From NCBI GenBank assembly GCA_043778255.1, contig JAYWGN010000030.1, positions 38,591 to 102,590 of the forward strand: DNA of 64,000 nucleotides. The letters are read 5' to 3'. The stretch comes from JAYWGN01 sp043778255 (lineage in GTDB: Bacteria; Bacteroidota; Bacteroidia; Chitinophagales; Chitinophagaceae). The notes below the pieces were generated by a model that made no database searches, was not told where the DNA came from, and saw only the letters and a program-made list of their open reading frames with translations. The number at the start of each line of letters is the position of its first letter. Position 1 is the first letter of the stretch. A program made the position numbers and the translations under genes. This document shows positions 26,956 to 35,919 of this stretch, one piece after another.

Positions 26956-27971
26956 TATACATTCCTCGGGCACCAATCGCCATACTTATTGTTAAGTAAA
27001 AAGCCCATTACTATTTCATGAGTACCGTTGCTAAATTGATTGAGGCGAGTAGTGGTATAATCATAACTGTAACTTACGTTAAAGGTATTACTTACATTTA
27101 TACCTGCCATACCCGTAAAGCCATAAGTGGCTCTATAACTTGCACCTAACCATACCAAATCTTGGTATTGTACTTTTACATTTACATCTACTTGGCTAGT
27201 AGGTGTGTTGGGTACATACTTATACATTACTGAAGGGGTAACACTTACATCGTCACTGGCTTGTAGCCTGTAACCTGCTGTAGCAAACACATGTGGCTTT
27301 ACTTTATCACCATAGTTGCCTTGGTTATCGGAGTAGTTGAACTTTTGGGGTAATAGCTGCATTACACTTACACCAGCAAAATAATTGGCATTATACACAA
27401 ACACACCAAGGTCTAAATCGGGTTTTATATTCTGCAATTGCCCAGTATTATTTCCCAAACTTGGGTCGGCTGGGTTGTTAAATTTTACCGCATCTTTGTC
27501 AATACTCACATTTGTAATTCCCACACCTATACCTGCACTAATGGTGGTTTTTGGGCTTATGCCCAAATGATAAGCATAGGTTGCCTTAGCCTTAAAAAAA
27601 TTAAAAAAACCAGCTTTCATATTTTGTACTGTAAGCCCTACACCATGGTGTGGCTTTGCAGCTTCATAATCTTCCCAATAGTTTTTACCCCTTGGGTTTT
27701 CGCCAGGTACTCTAAATGAAGTTGGGGTGGTTTTATAATCCTGCTTACCAATTGGGCCGTGTATAGTTAGGTACTGTGCCCTTGGGCTACCCGTAAAGCC
27801 TTGCCATTGGTGGCGGTAGCCAAGCTTAACATCAGTATAATTTTCTATACCACTTAGGGCTGGGTTAAGTACATAGTTATTTACTATATACTGTGTATAG
27901 GTTGGGTAGTTTTGAGCAATGTTACTTGTATGTATTAGTATTGCAAGTGCTATAAATATTATCGTTTTCAT
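26952..27971 (-). CDS. PorP/SprF-family T9SS-associated outer-membrane protein (cassette 2)
   Basis: A 339-aa outer-membrane protein of the PorP/SprF family. The signal peptide MKTIIFIALAILIHTSNIAQ is followed by NYPTYTQYIVNNYVLNPALSGIENYTDVKLGYRHQW, the family's typical opener. Barrel strands and a YGDWCPRNVY tail complete it. The frame continues 29 codons upstream into the 10-bp tandem repeats, so a naive start at 28058 gives a fake RNLAKTWRN-type leader; ATG 27971 is chosen because it begins the signal peptide. It is the second PorP/SprF gene here and lies downstream of the 1998-aa type B protein, from which it is separated by about 400 bases of repeats. Confidence 0.92.
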   Translation of the reverse strand: MKTIIFIALAILIHTSNIAQNYPTYTQYIVNNYVLNPALSGIENYTDVKLGYRHQWQGFTGSPRAQYLTIHGPIGKQDYKTTPTSFRVPGENPRGKNYWEDYEAAKPHHGVGLTVQNMKAGFFNFFKAKATYAYHLGISPKTTISAGIGVGITNVSIDKDAVKFNNPADPSLGNNTGQLQNIKPDLDLGVFVYNANYFAGVSVMQLLPQKFNYSDNQGNYGDKVKPHVFATAGYRLQASDDVSVTPSVMYKYVPNTPTSQVDVNVKVQYQDLVWLGASYRATYGFTGMAGINVSNTFNVSYSYDYTTTRLNQFSNGTHEIVMGFLLNNKYGDWCPRNVY

Positions 27972-27992
27972 TTTTATTTCTTTTTTTATATT

Positions 27993-28200
27993 GCTAAGTT
28001 TCGCCAAGGTTTGAAAAGGTTTCGCAGAGTTTCGCCAAGTTTTCGCCAAGTTTCGCAAAGGTTTGCAAAGTTTTCCCTAAGGTTCGCAAAGGTTTCGCCA
28101 AGGTTTCGCAAAGGTTTTGCCAAGTTTCGCCAAGTTTCGCCAAGTTTCGCAAAATTATCGCTAAGGTTCGCAAAGGTTCGCAAAGGTTCGCAAAGGTTTT
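27993..28200. repeat. Tandem 10-bp repeats (TTTCGCMAAG)n
   Basis: About twenty imperfect copies of a 10-base unit such as TTTCGCCAAG or TTTCGCAAAG, some shortened. The period is close to one DNA helical turn, so the G/C-containing step falls on the same face. The unit happens to be stop-free in three overlapping frames and produces spurious ORFs on both strands. It fills the first half of the 404-base spacer between the PKD giant and its PorP/SprF partner. Confidence 0.9.
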
Positions 28201-28222
28201 ACTGACCAATTCTCAAATTTAC

Positions 28223-28376
28223 TAATTAGCACATCAGCACATTATCGTATTAGCTAATTATCTTATTATCGCATTAGCTAATTATCTTATTATCGTATTA
28301 GCTAATTATCTTATTATCGCATTAGCTAATTATCTTATTATCACATTATCAAATTATTTTATTATCAAATTATCAA
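28223..28376. repeat. Tandem ~24-bp repeats (ATTAGCTAATTATCTTATTATCGC)-type
   Basis: The region opens with a 24-base string (28223-28246) found identically at 35821-35844. About four to five copies of a 24-base unit follow, built from TTAGCTAA, ATTATC and TTATTATCG, then degenerate ATTATCAAATT units to the stop of the PKD giant. It occupies the second half of the spacer downstream of that gene. TTAGCTAA is palindromic, so each unit could form a tiny hairpin. No terminator-like hairpin was recognised. Confidence 0.85.
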
Positions 28377-31300
28377 CTACCGCACTATCCCCACATATCC
28401 TGTTATTGGGCTTCTACCATTTTTAGGATCTATTATGTAGTAGTACGTACCAATTGGTAAGGGCTTACCGCTAAAGTTACCGTCCCAAGGTTTGGAGTAG
28501 CCCGTACTGTTATATATTTTTTGCCCATATATATTAAATACTTCAATGGTACAACCTGGGTAGGTATCCAAAAATTCAATATCCCATTTATCATTAATAC
28601 CATCGCCATTAGGGCTAAATGCATTTGGTATCCTTGGACCTTTCAACAATTTAACACTTACAAAATCGGTAGCTACACAACCTTTGTCGGAGGTTACTTT
28701 GAGGCTATAATTAATATCGGCTAATGCAGTACATGTAGGCTGTGGTATGGTTACACTACTTAAGTAAGTAGCAGGTTGCCATAGGTAGGTTACATTGGGT
28801 GTTGTACTATTGCCTAGCAACGTTGTGTTGCCACCTTCAAGTACTGTACGGTCAGGCCCAGCTGTTACATTAGGGGTTGGGTTTACTACTACTGTTTGCG
28901 AATCTACATCGCTACAACCATTACTTGCAGTATATGTATAAGTAATTAAGTGGCTACCCACACCAGCTATTACTGGGTTAAATTGTCCACCACTTATACC
29001 ATTGCCAGTAAATATGCCTACACCCACTATACCTGTTGTTTCTTGTGCTTGGGTTAGTGTTGCCGTCGGTATTTCCAAACAAATATCTGGTATTGCATTA
29101 AACGTTACATTTGGGCTACCCAATATAGTTACCGTTTTATTAATTGCATTTACACATATACCACCACTATACGCTACAAACCTTACGGTGTATGTTTTAG
29201 TAGCTGGTACACCAAAGTCGGGGTAATCAAAAGTATATAGTTTGCCCGGTGTTGGGCTATCATCTACTGTTTTGGTAAGTGGGTTACCTGCAAAGTCCCA
29301 ATACACTTCTACTTTAGTAAGGTTACCAAAATCTACCGTACTAGTATTTTGTATAGTTATGGCTTTGTTGCTACAAAGGTTTGCCACATTTTGTACTGCA
29401 AAGTTAGCAACTGGTATGCTACCGTTTACGGTAAATGTAGTGTCTTTACGTGTAGTACAGCCTTTATTGCTTGTAACCTCTAGCCACATATTATATACTG
29501 CAGCTTGGGTATATTTATGTGTTGGATTTTTTAGGGTACTTGTATTAGGGTTAAGTATGGTAGCATTAGGGTCACCAAAGTTCCATAAGTAGGTGAACTG
29601 GCTTTCCGTACCATCTGCTATGGTTGTGGAGTCCAAAAACTGAGCCGTTGGGTCATTCAAACATATTTCGGGCAAATACATTTTAACCACTGGGTTGGCA
29701 CTTATAGTTACTGGCAATACCTTAGGTGAGTTGGTACAGCTTTTACTTGTAGTTACTGTAAGGCTTACATTGTAAGTACCTGTATTGGTAAATGTATGTG
29801 TTTGTGGGTTGCCATTTACTGCTACTACTATTGGTGTACCATCGCCAAAGTCCCAAATCCAACTATTGAGTACACCATCATTAGCTACTGATGTATTGGT
29901 AAATGTTATCGTTTTTTCGGCACATTGTGGTGCAGTAAAAGTAAAGTTTGGTGTTGGTAATGCATTTACATAAATATTTTTTGTAGCGGTATCACTTATA
30001 CAGCCTTGGTCGGTTTTTATGTAATGCCTAATTGTTTTTGTACCACTTGTAGCAAATGTAGCCGCTAATGTATTTGTGCCAAGGGCAAAAGTACCTGTTC
30101 CATTATCCCAATAATAGTCAGTTATAGTACCACCATTTCCAGTACTTGTACTGGTAAATGTAATGCTAGTATTTACACATACTTCAGCATTATTGGTAAA
30201 TGTAGCGGTTGGCCTTGGGCGAATATTGTTAAATACTTTGGTAGTATCATGCACACAACCACTATTGCTTGTAGCTTGTAAGTTTACATTAAATGGCCCA
30301 ACAGCAGTATAATTATGTACACCATTAGTAGTAGTGGTAGTTGCTGTGGCATCGCCAAAGTTCCAAATATAGGTTACCGTTGGTAACGAACCATTGCTAA
30401 TGGAAGTAGTGTTATTAAATAATGAAGCACCTACTGGCAAACATACATTACTAGGCAAATCGAAGTTAGTAACAGGCTTTGGATCTACCACAATATTATT
30501 ACTTGCAGCTATACTAGTACAACCTTTATCAGTTTTTACAGTAAGTTTTATAGTGTATGGTCCAGCATTTGTATATACATGTATTACTGGTGTACCGTTG
30601 GTAAATGTTTGTATGGGTGTACCATCGCCAAAGTCCCAAGTCCACTCTACTATAGTGCCGTTATTAGGTACTGATGTACTGGTAAAGGTAATATTTCCTT
30701 TTTCGCATTTAGTAGCCGATATGGTAAAACTAGCCGTAGGCAATTGATTTACAAATATTGTTTTACTTGCTGTATCACTTTTGCAACCATTACTTGTAAC
30801 TATGTAATGCCTTACAGTTTTGTTGCCAATGGTAGTAAAGCTAGTAGTTAAGGTATTGGTGCCAAGGGCAAATGTGCCAGTTCCGTTATCCCAATAATAT
30901 TGAGTAATAGTACCATTAAGCGGATTACTTGTACTGGTAAATGTAATATTATCGTTAAGGCATACCTCAGCATTACCACTAATACTAGCCGTAGGTTGGG
31001 CATATATATTACTAACTATTTGTGTGCTATCGTCGGTACAACCAATGGCACTTTTTGCTGTAAGCTTAACAGTATAAGGCCCTGTACCTGCATAATTGTG
31101 GCTTGGGCTAGTAGCTGTACTTGTAGCTGTTGCATCGCCAAAATCCCATAAATAAGTAACTGTAGCTATAGTACCATCGCTTATAGTAGTGTTATTGGTA
31201 AACTGTGCAAAACCACTAGGCAAACATATACCACCCGGTGGTATAAAACTAGCTAACGGACTTGCAGTAATGGTAATAGGCAATTTGAAAGTATCGGCTA

Positions 31301-34300
31301 CACAACCTTTGTCGGTGGTTACTACCAACTTAACATCAAATGTACCAGTGTTGGCATATACATGTATTTGAGGGTTGCCATTAGTAGCATTTACTATTGG
31401 CGTTGCATCGCCAAAATCCCAACTCCAGTTAGTTATTACCCCATTGGTACTAGTACTGTTGTTGGTAAATGTAATGGGTGCATTAGTACACCTGCCAAGG
31501 TTAGCATAGCTAAAGTTGGCAACTGGGTTGGCATTTACAAATATGGTGTTAGTGCTTGTATCACTCAAACAGCCTTGGTCAGTTTTTATATAATGCCTTA
31601 TAGTTTTAATACCAGTAGTAGCAAATGTTGTAGTTAAGGTATTTGTGCCTATGGCAAATATACCGGTTCCATTATCCCAATAATAGTCATTAATAGTACC
31701 GCCATTTCCAGTACTTGTACTGGTAAATGTAATGGGTTTGTTTATACATACTTCGGCATTGTTGGTAAAAGTTGCTGTTGGCCTTGGTCGTATATTGTTA
31801 AAAATAAGACTTGATGTAGCTGTACAACCTCCTACACCTGTACCCGTAAGTGTTACTGTAAATGGCCCTACACTTGAGTAAGTATTAGTACCGTTATAAG
31901 TAGTAGCATTGGCCGAACCATCGCCAAAATTCCAACTATAAGTGTTGGTTACCAAACTTGTATTAGTAAATGTAGCAACAGCATTGGGCAAACAAACATT
32001 TGCTGGTAATGTAAACGAAACAGCAGGTGGATTGCTTATAATAATGGTAAATGGTACACTTGCACCTTTGCAACCAACACCATTAGTTATTACAGTTAAG
32101 TTAACCGTGTAAGTGCCTGCAGCTATATAAGTATGTGGTATATCGTTACCATTAAGTATAGTGTCGGTTGGCGAACCATCGCCCCAGTTCCAAGCCCACT
32201 TTACTATATAAGCACTGTCCGATGTGCCAGTACCGTTACAGTTGCCACCTGCTCCAGTAATTGTGGTAGTGCTACGGAACATTACAGCAGTATTAGCACA
32301 AGTAGGAGCAGCAGCATTGGGCAAACTAATAGTAGTAGTTGGTGCATTGGTAATGCCTACCACTTTGGTAAGTGTATCGCTAAGGCAACCTACATCGGTT
32401 ATCATTTGTAATTTTACTGGGTAGCAGCCACCAACACCAAATAATTTTTTAGGAGTTTTTATACTATCAACACTATTATCGCTATATATCCAACGCCATT
32501 TGTACACTGGTCGTCCACCTGTAATAGTAGAATTTTCTTGAAAATATACGGTATCACTTGCACAGCCAGTATGTGTCCAAGTAAAGTCAGCAACAGGAGG
32601 ATCAAAAACATTAAGTTCATAATCAATTTCTTGTAATCCGCTACAACCTTCGGATGTTGGGTTATTAACCCTTATAGTAATAGGGTAAGCACCTGCTGTG
32701 GGAACTGAATATAAATTAGGATTTTTATACTTATAAATCCATTTGCCACTTACTAATGTAGAATCTACAAATATGGTAGCTGGTGTATTATTAGTGTAGT
32801 TAGTAAATGGTGGATTGGGTAAACCTGAGCCAGTAAAATCCCAAGTGATTGATAATGGCTTATAAGGCAACCTTTGAAAAAGATTGAAAGGACTGTTTTT
32901 ACATGCTGCAGCAAATGTAATAGTACTATCAGCCAAATTGTTACTTACTGTAGCATATTGTGTAAAATCTTTAACGTTAGTACCAGCATTATACCCATAG
33001 CTTTCGGCACTACCATAGCCATATACAATGGCATTAAAGCCCGAATCAGCCTCTAGTAAATGTTGTACACCACCTGACAAGTTTTGTTGTAAATAACTAT
33101 AAGTAGGATCTTGTGGGTGTAGTAAAAAACTACTAGCATAGTTAACATTATCAATTTTAAATGTATTAATAACAGCAGTTTTAATAACTACATTTACATA
33201 GTGTTGATTAGTATTAATTGCAGCATTAGGTGTGGTATATAAATTTACTTTTGAAATATTCTGTTCCACTGGGCTTAAATAAATAACTTCTGGGTCGCCC
33301 AAACCTTCTGTATTTCCAACAGAAGCACCAAATGGAGTATTGGTACACCTGTTACGTGTAGTAATGTATTGTGCTACTGTAATTGCTTTATCACTTTCAA
33401 TTAACCCAAGGTCATTTACTTGCCCTACCTGATAATAAAAGTTGTTAATTAATCCGCCCAATACTACTCCATTTCGCTTTACAATTGCCGATGGGTCACT
33501 CACACAAATTCTATAAAAATTATAAGGCATTTGAACTGTTGGAACTGTTAAAAACCGCTTACCCCAAGCTTCTTTAGGGAATGCCTGTACTATGTAATTA
33601 TCTGCTGAGCCACTACTACCACTACAGTTAACATTTAATTTACCGCTACCTGAGAAAACAGCAATTTTTTTACATCCTGTTGCTGCTGTACTAATGCTTT
33701 TAATTTTGCTACCGGTAAGGTCAACACCGCTTTGCCCTGCTAACTGCCCCAAAGCATTATATACTTGCCCCTGTTGCAAATTATAAGTGTAGGTAGTGCC
33801 TGCCGTCATTGATTGGGTATTGGCAGTAGGGGTTACTTCTATTACGGTAGTACCTGTATCAACAGCTACCACAAAAAAGTAAGGATAGGAATTATTTTCG
33901 TTGGAGGTTTGTGTAAAGTTAATAGAGTAATACTCTTTGCCCAACACATTTTCGGGGAATAAAAGTGTAGCACCCGATATAGAACCATTGTAAATATGGG
34001 TATAAGCCACTACATTTTTGTTGGCTGTTACATGTATGCCTTTATCAGAAATACCTTCGGTGCCTAACCGTGCATCTTGTACACCCGTTTTAGGTATAGC
34101 TGGTGTAGTAAATACTGTGTTAGCTGGTATATTATAAGTTTGGGTATAACCTAATAAGGGTATAGCAACGGTAACAGTAGTGGCTTGGTCGGTAGCAATG
34201 TATAATACCATACTTTGTGTACCACCCGAAGCATTAACAGCACCAGCACCTGTGTACATACTAACGTGGCTGCCATAACCTAACCAAAAATCTTTTCCTT

Positions 34301-34373
34301 TATTTGAAAAATCTTGTGCAGTTAATTGAATACCGATACAAAATAATACGACCAAAGAGTATAGTTTACGCAT
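28377..34373 (-). CDS. Giant PKD-repeat surface adhesin with IgGFc-binding-like N terminus and T9SS type B tail (cassette 2)
   Basis: A 1998-aa secreted protein. After the signal (MRKLYSLVVLFCIGIQLTAQ) comes an IgGFc-binding-like domain (FSNKGKDFWLGYGSH ... HVTANKNVVAYTHIYN ... ENVLGKEYYSINFTQ; about residues 22-470). About thirteen PKD-like domains follow, from roughly 590 to 1720. Nine of them form three rounds of a three-domain super-repeat of about 262 aa (WNFGD / YYWDNGTG / WDFGDGTPI). The chain ends NAFSPNGDGINDKWDIEFLD ... IEVFNIYGQKIYNSTGYSKPWDG, the type B gliding motility-associated sorting domain. It is probably a T9SS-delivered adhesin working with the PorP/SprF protein encoded downstream. 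The name IgGFc-binding-like is a family label, not evidence of antibody binding. Confidence 0.93.
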   Translation of the reverse strand: MRKLYSLVVLFCIGIQLTAQDFSNKGKDFWLGYGSHVSMYTGAGAVNASGGTQSMVLYIATDQATTVTVAIPLLGYTQTYNIPANTVFTTPAIPKTGVQDARLGTEGISDKGIHVTANKNVVAYTHIYNGSISGATLLFPENVLGKEYYSINFTQTSNENNSYPYFFVVAVDTGTTVIEVTPTANTQSMTAGTTYTYNLQQGQVYNALGQLAGQSGVDLTGSKIKSISTAATGCKKIAVFSGSGKLNVNCSGSSGSADNYIVQAFPKEAWGKRFLTVPTVQMPYNFYRICVSDPSAIVKRNGVVLGGLINNFYYQVGQVNDLGLIESDKAITVAQYITTRNRCTNTPFGASVGNTEGLGDPEVIYLSPVEQNISKVNLYTTPNAAINTNQHYVNVVIKTAVINTFKIDNVNYASSFLLHPQDPTYSYLQQNLSGGVQHLLEADSGFNAIVYGYGSAESYGYNAGTNVKDFTQYATVSNNLADSTITFAAACKNSPFNLFQRLPYKPLSITWDFTGSGLPNPPFTNYTNNTPATIFVDSTLVSGKWIYKYKNPNLYSVPTAGAYPITIRVNNPTSEGCSGLQEIDYELNVFDPPVADFTWTHTGCASDTVYFQENSTITGGRPVYKWRWIYSDNSVDSIKTPKKLFGVGGCYPVKLQMITDVGCLSDTLTKVVGITNAPTTTISLPNAAAPTCANTAVMFRSTTTITGAGGNCNGTGTSDSAYIVKWAWNWGDGSPTDTILNGNDIPHTYIAAGTYTVNLTVITNGVGCKGASVPFTIIISNPPAVSFTLPANVCLPNAVATFTNTSLVTNTYSWNFGDGSANATTYNGTNTYSSVGPFTVTLTGTGVGGCTATSSLIFNNIRPRPTATFTNNAEVCINKPITFTSTSTGNGGTINDYYWDNGTGIFAIGTNTLTTTFATTGIKTIRHYIKTDQGCLSDTSTNTIFVNANPVANFSYANLGRCTNAPITFTNNSTSTNGVITNWSWDFGDATPIVNATNGNPQIHVYANTGTFDVKLVVTTDKGCVADTFKLPITITASPLASFIPPGGICLPSGFAQFTNNTTISDGTIATVTYLWDFGDATATSTATSPSHNYAGTGPYTVKLTAKSAIGCTDDSTQIVSNIYAQPTASISGNAEVCLNDNITFTSTSNPLNGTITQYYWDNGTGTFALGTNTLTTSFTTIGNKTVRHYIVTSNGCKSDTASKTIFVNQLPTASFTISATKCEKGNITFTSTSVPNNGTIVEWTWDFGDGTPIQTFTNGTPVIHVYTNAGPYTIKLTVKTDKGCTSIAASNNIVVDPKPVTNFDLPSNVCLPVGASLFNNTTSISNGSLPTVTYIWNFGDATATTTTTNGVHNYTAVGPFNVNLQATSNSGCVHDTTKVFNNIRPRPTATFTNNAEVCVNTSITFTSTSTGNGGTITDYYWDNGTGTFALGTNTLAATFATSGTKTIRHYIKTDQGCISDTATKNIYVNALPTPNFTFTAPQCAEKTITFTNTSVANDGVLNSWIWDFGDGTPIVVAVNGNPQTHTFTNTGTYNVSLTVTTSKSCTNSPKVLPVTISANPVVKMYLPEICLNDPTAQFLDSTTIADGTESQFTYLWNFGDPNATILNPNTSTLKNPTHKYTQAAVYNMWLEVTSNKGCTTRKDTTFTVNGSIPVANFAVQNVANLCSNKAITIQNTSTVDFGNLTKVEVYWDFAGNPLTKTVDDSPTPGKLYTFDYPDFGVPATKTYTVRFVAYSGGICVNAINKTVTILGSPNVTFNAIPDICLEIPTATLTQAQETTGIVGVGIFTGNGISGGQFNPVIAGVGSHLITYTYTASNGCSDVDSQTVVVNPTPNVTAGPDRTVLEGGNTTLLGNSTTPNVTYLWQPATYLSSVTIPQPTCTALADINYSLKVTSDKGCVATDFVSVKLLKGPRIPNAFSPNGDGINDKWDIEFLDTYPGCTIEVFNIYGQKIYNSTGYSKPWDGNFSGKPLPIGTYYYIIDPKNGRSPITGYVGIVR
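29690..32030 (-). repeat. Three ~785-bp higher-order repeats inside the PKD giant
   Basis: A ~785-base unit encoding three PKD-like domains occurs three times. A marker string around CCCAATAATA recurs near 30105, 30890 and 31675. Copies one and three are more alike than copy two, which has PLNGTITQ where the others have GNGGTI. This points to duplication in blocks of three domains. Confidence 0.8.
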
Positions 34374-34549
34374 AATTACGATTTAGAGTAGATGTAACAA
34401 TTACGCAATATAAATAAAATAGTTGGGTTGTAAAAACCAATATTATAATTGGTATTACATTATATAAATATTTAGACTACAATAATTTTCAAGTTTTTAA
34501 AAGTATGACCTTTCAAATAATTAAAAGTTTAATATTATACTGTAACTAT

Positions 34550-35728
34550 TTATTGCATTATTTGTGAGGTAAGCCCATTATACCTTTTCATAACGGCTAC
34601 TTTTTTGTTTTCAAAGTAGTCGAGTGTCATATTAACGGAGCTTAGCATTACAGGCTGTATGTTGTAGCTGTAAAGGGTTGTATATGCCTTATCGGCAAAA
34701 TTGCTAGTTATGTTTTTGCCAAACTTTAATAACAGTTTGGTAAATTTATAAGTATTTTCATAACCTCTATATAAGTTATCGCCGCCAGAAGTTCCGTATT
34801 TGTATTTGTAACCATTTGCCAATTTATTGGCTATAGTATTACTTGGCTTTAGCATAGCTGTGCTATAATAAAAGTGGATATCCTTATACTCTTTTTTCAA
34901 AAACTCGGAGGCATCGTCCCAAGTGGGTAAGCCTAATAGGTTTACTTGCTCTTGTTGGTTATAAGCTATTACAGTTTGGGCTACTTGCTTTGCAAAAGCC
35001 ACATCGGCACTTGCTATTATAATGGAGGTAAGTACGGTAGAATCCAAACATTGAGCTATACTTTCGGTTGTAGCATTAGCCCCAACATTAATATAGGTAA
35101 TGCCTAGTGATGAGCCATTACTGTTTTTTTCAAAAGCTTTGTAATAACTTACTATACGGTCTTCTTGTTTGCCCTCTTTGCTTAATACTACTATTCGTTG
35201 GTCTTTAAATTTGGTTTGTACTAAGCTATGTATAGCTTCGCAGTTAGTTTTTAAAGTACTATTGAGTAGCAAAAAATTGGGGTTATTATTAATACCTACA
35301 TCATTAGGGAAAGTGGCTGATATAAAGGGTATATTTTTTTTAGCTGCAAAGTCGGCAAGTAATTTTACATCCATACCCATAACGGCGCCCATTATTAAAT
35401 CCATATTATTAAGGTCGCCATTAGCAATAAGGCTATTAATAGTTTTGGTAGCAGATTTGGAGTCGAATATAAAAAAGTTGATACCTTGGTTTTCTTTTAT
35501 AAGGCTGTCAATAGCTATGGTAGCTCCATACAAATACTCAACACCACTAATGGCATAGCTAGGTATAAGTTTACCATACTTATAACTACCAACTGTAGTA
35601 AAGGTAGAGTCAAGGTATAATGGGGTAAATATAGCAATGTTCGGTATTTTTTTTACCAAAGTATCTTGTGCTATCATTTTTTGCGAAGCAAAAAACATAA
35701 AAACTAAAACTATGTATATATTTCTCAT
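34550..35728 (-). CDS. Type I periplasmic-binding-fold protein (ABC substrate-binding-like)
   Basis: A 392-aa exported protein with signal peptide MRNIYIVLVFMFFASQKMIAQ and a two-lobe periplasmic-binding fold of the Leu/Ile/Val-binding type. Indicators are NIAIFTPLYLD at the start of the fold, GATIAIDSLIKENQG, DLIMGAVMGMDVKLLADFAAKKNIPFISATFP, and RIVVLSKEGKQEDRIVSYYKAFEKN in the second lobe. No ABC permease or ATPase is nearby, so it may be a sensor or cell-wall-associated protein rather than a transporter component. Related Bacteroidota proteins often carry an N-terminal LysM peptidoglycan-binding domain; none is visible here. It lies 191 bases downstream of guaA on the same strand across a repeat-filled spacer. 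Confidence 0.7.
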   Translation of the reverse strand: MRNIYIVLVFMFFASQKMIAQDTLVKKIPNIAIFTPLYLDSTFTTVGSYKYGKLIPSYAISGVEYLYGATIAIDSLIKENQGINFFIFDSKSATKTINSLIANGDLNNMDLIMGAVMGMDVKLLADFAAKKNIPFISATFPNDVGINNNPNFLLLNSTLKTNCEAIHSLVQTKFKDQRIVVLSKEGKQEDRIVSYYKAFEKNSNGSSLGITYINVGANATTESIAQCLDSTVLTSIIIASADVAFAKQVAQTVIAYNQQEQVNLLGLPTWDDASEFLKKEYKDIHFYYSTAMLKPSNTIANKLANGYKYKYGTSGGDNLYRGYENTYKFTKLLLKFGKNITSNFADKAYTTLYSYNIQPVMLSSVNMTLDYFENKKVAVMKRYNGLTSQIMQ

Positions 35729-35749
35729 AACAATTTTTCATTTAATTAA

Positions 35750-35919
35750 TAATGAATAGTTAATAATTAATAATTCGTTAACTTCTAACTTCCCACTTCT
35801 AACTTAATTTCTTAATTCCTTAATTAGCACATCAGCACATTATCAAATTATCAAATTATCAAATTATCTTACTATCTTATTATCAAATTATCCTATTATC
35901 AAATTATCAAATTATCAAT
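35750..35919. repeat. Low-complexity spacer with ATTATC and ACTTCTAACTT repeats
   Basis: Between guaA and the binding-protein gene lie AATTAATAAT-type units, two ACTTCTAACTT copies around CCC, the 24-base string also found at 28223, and then about ten AAATTATC units running up to the guaA stop. The phase is mostly 8 to 10 bases. Same repeat family as the spacer at 28223-28376. Confidence 0.8.

Noticed and set aside
27986..28209. Three overlapping ORFs on both strands with RNLAKTWRN- or FAKFRQVSP-like repeats
   Set aside because: They are translations of the 10-bp tandem repeat, open only because the unit lacks stops; no start context or homology.
28223..28376. Possible CRISPR array (regular 24-bp units)
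   Set aside because: Units are contiguous with no unique spacers, and no cas genes are present.
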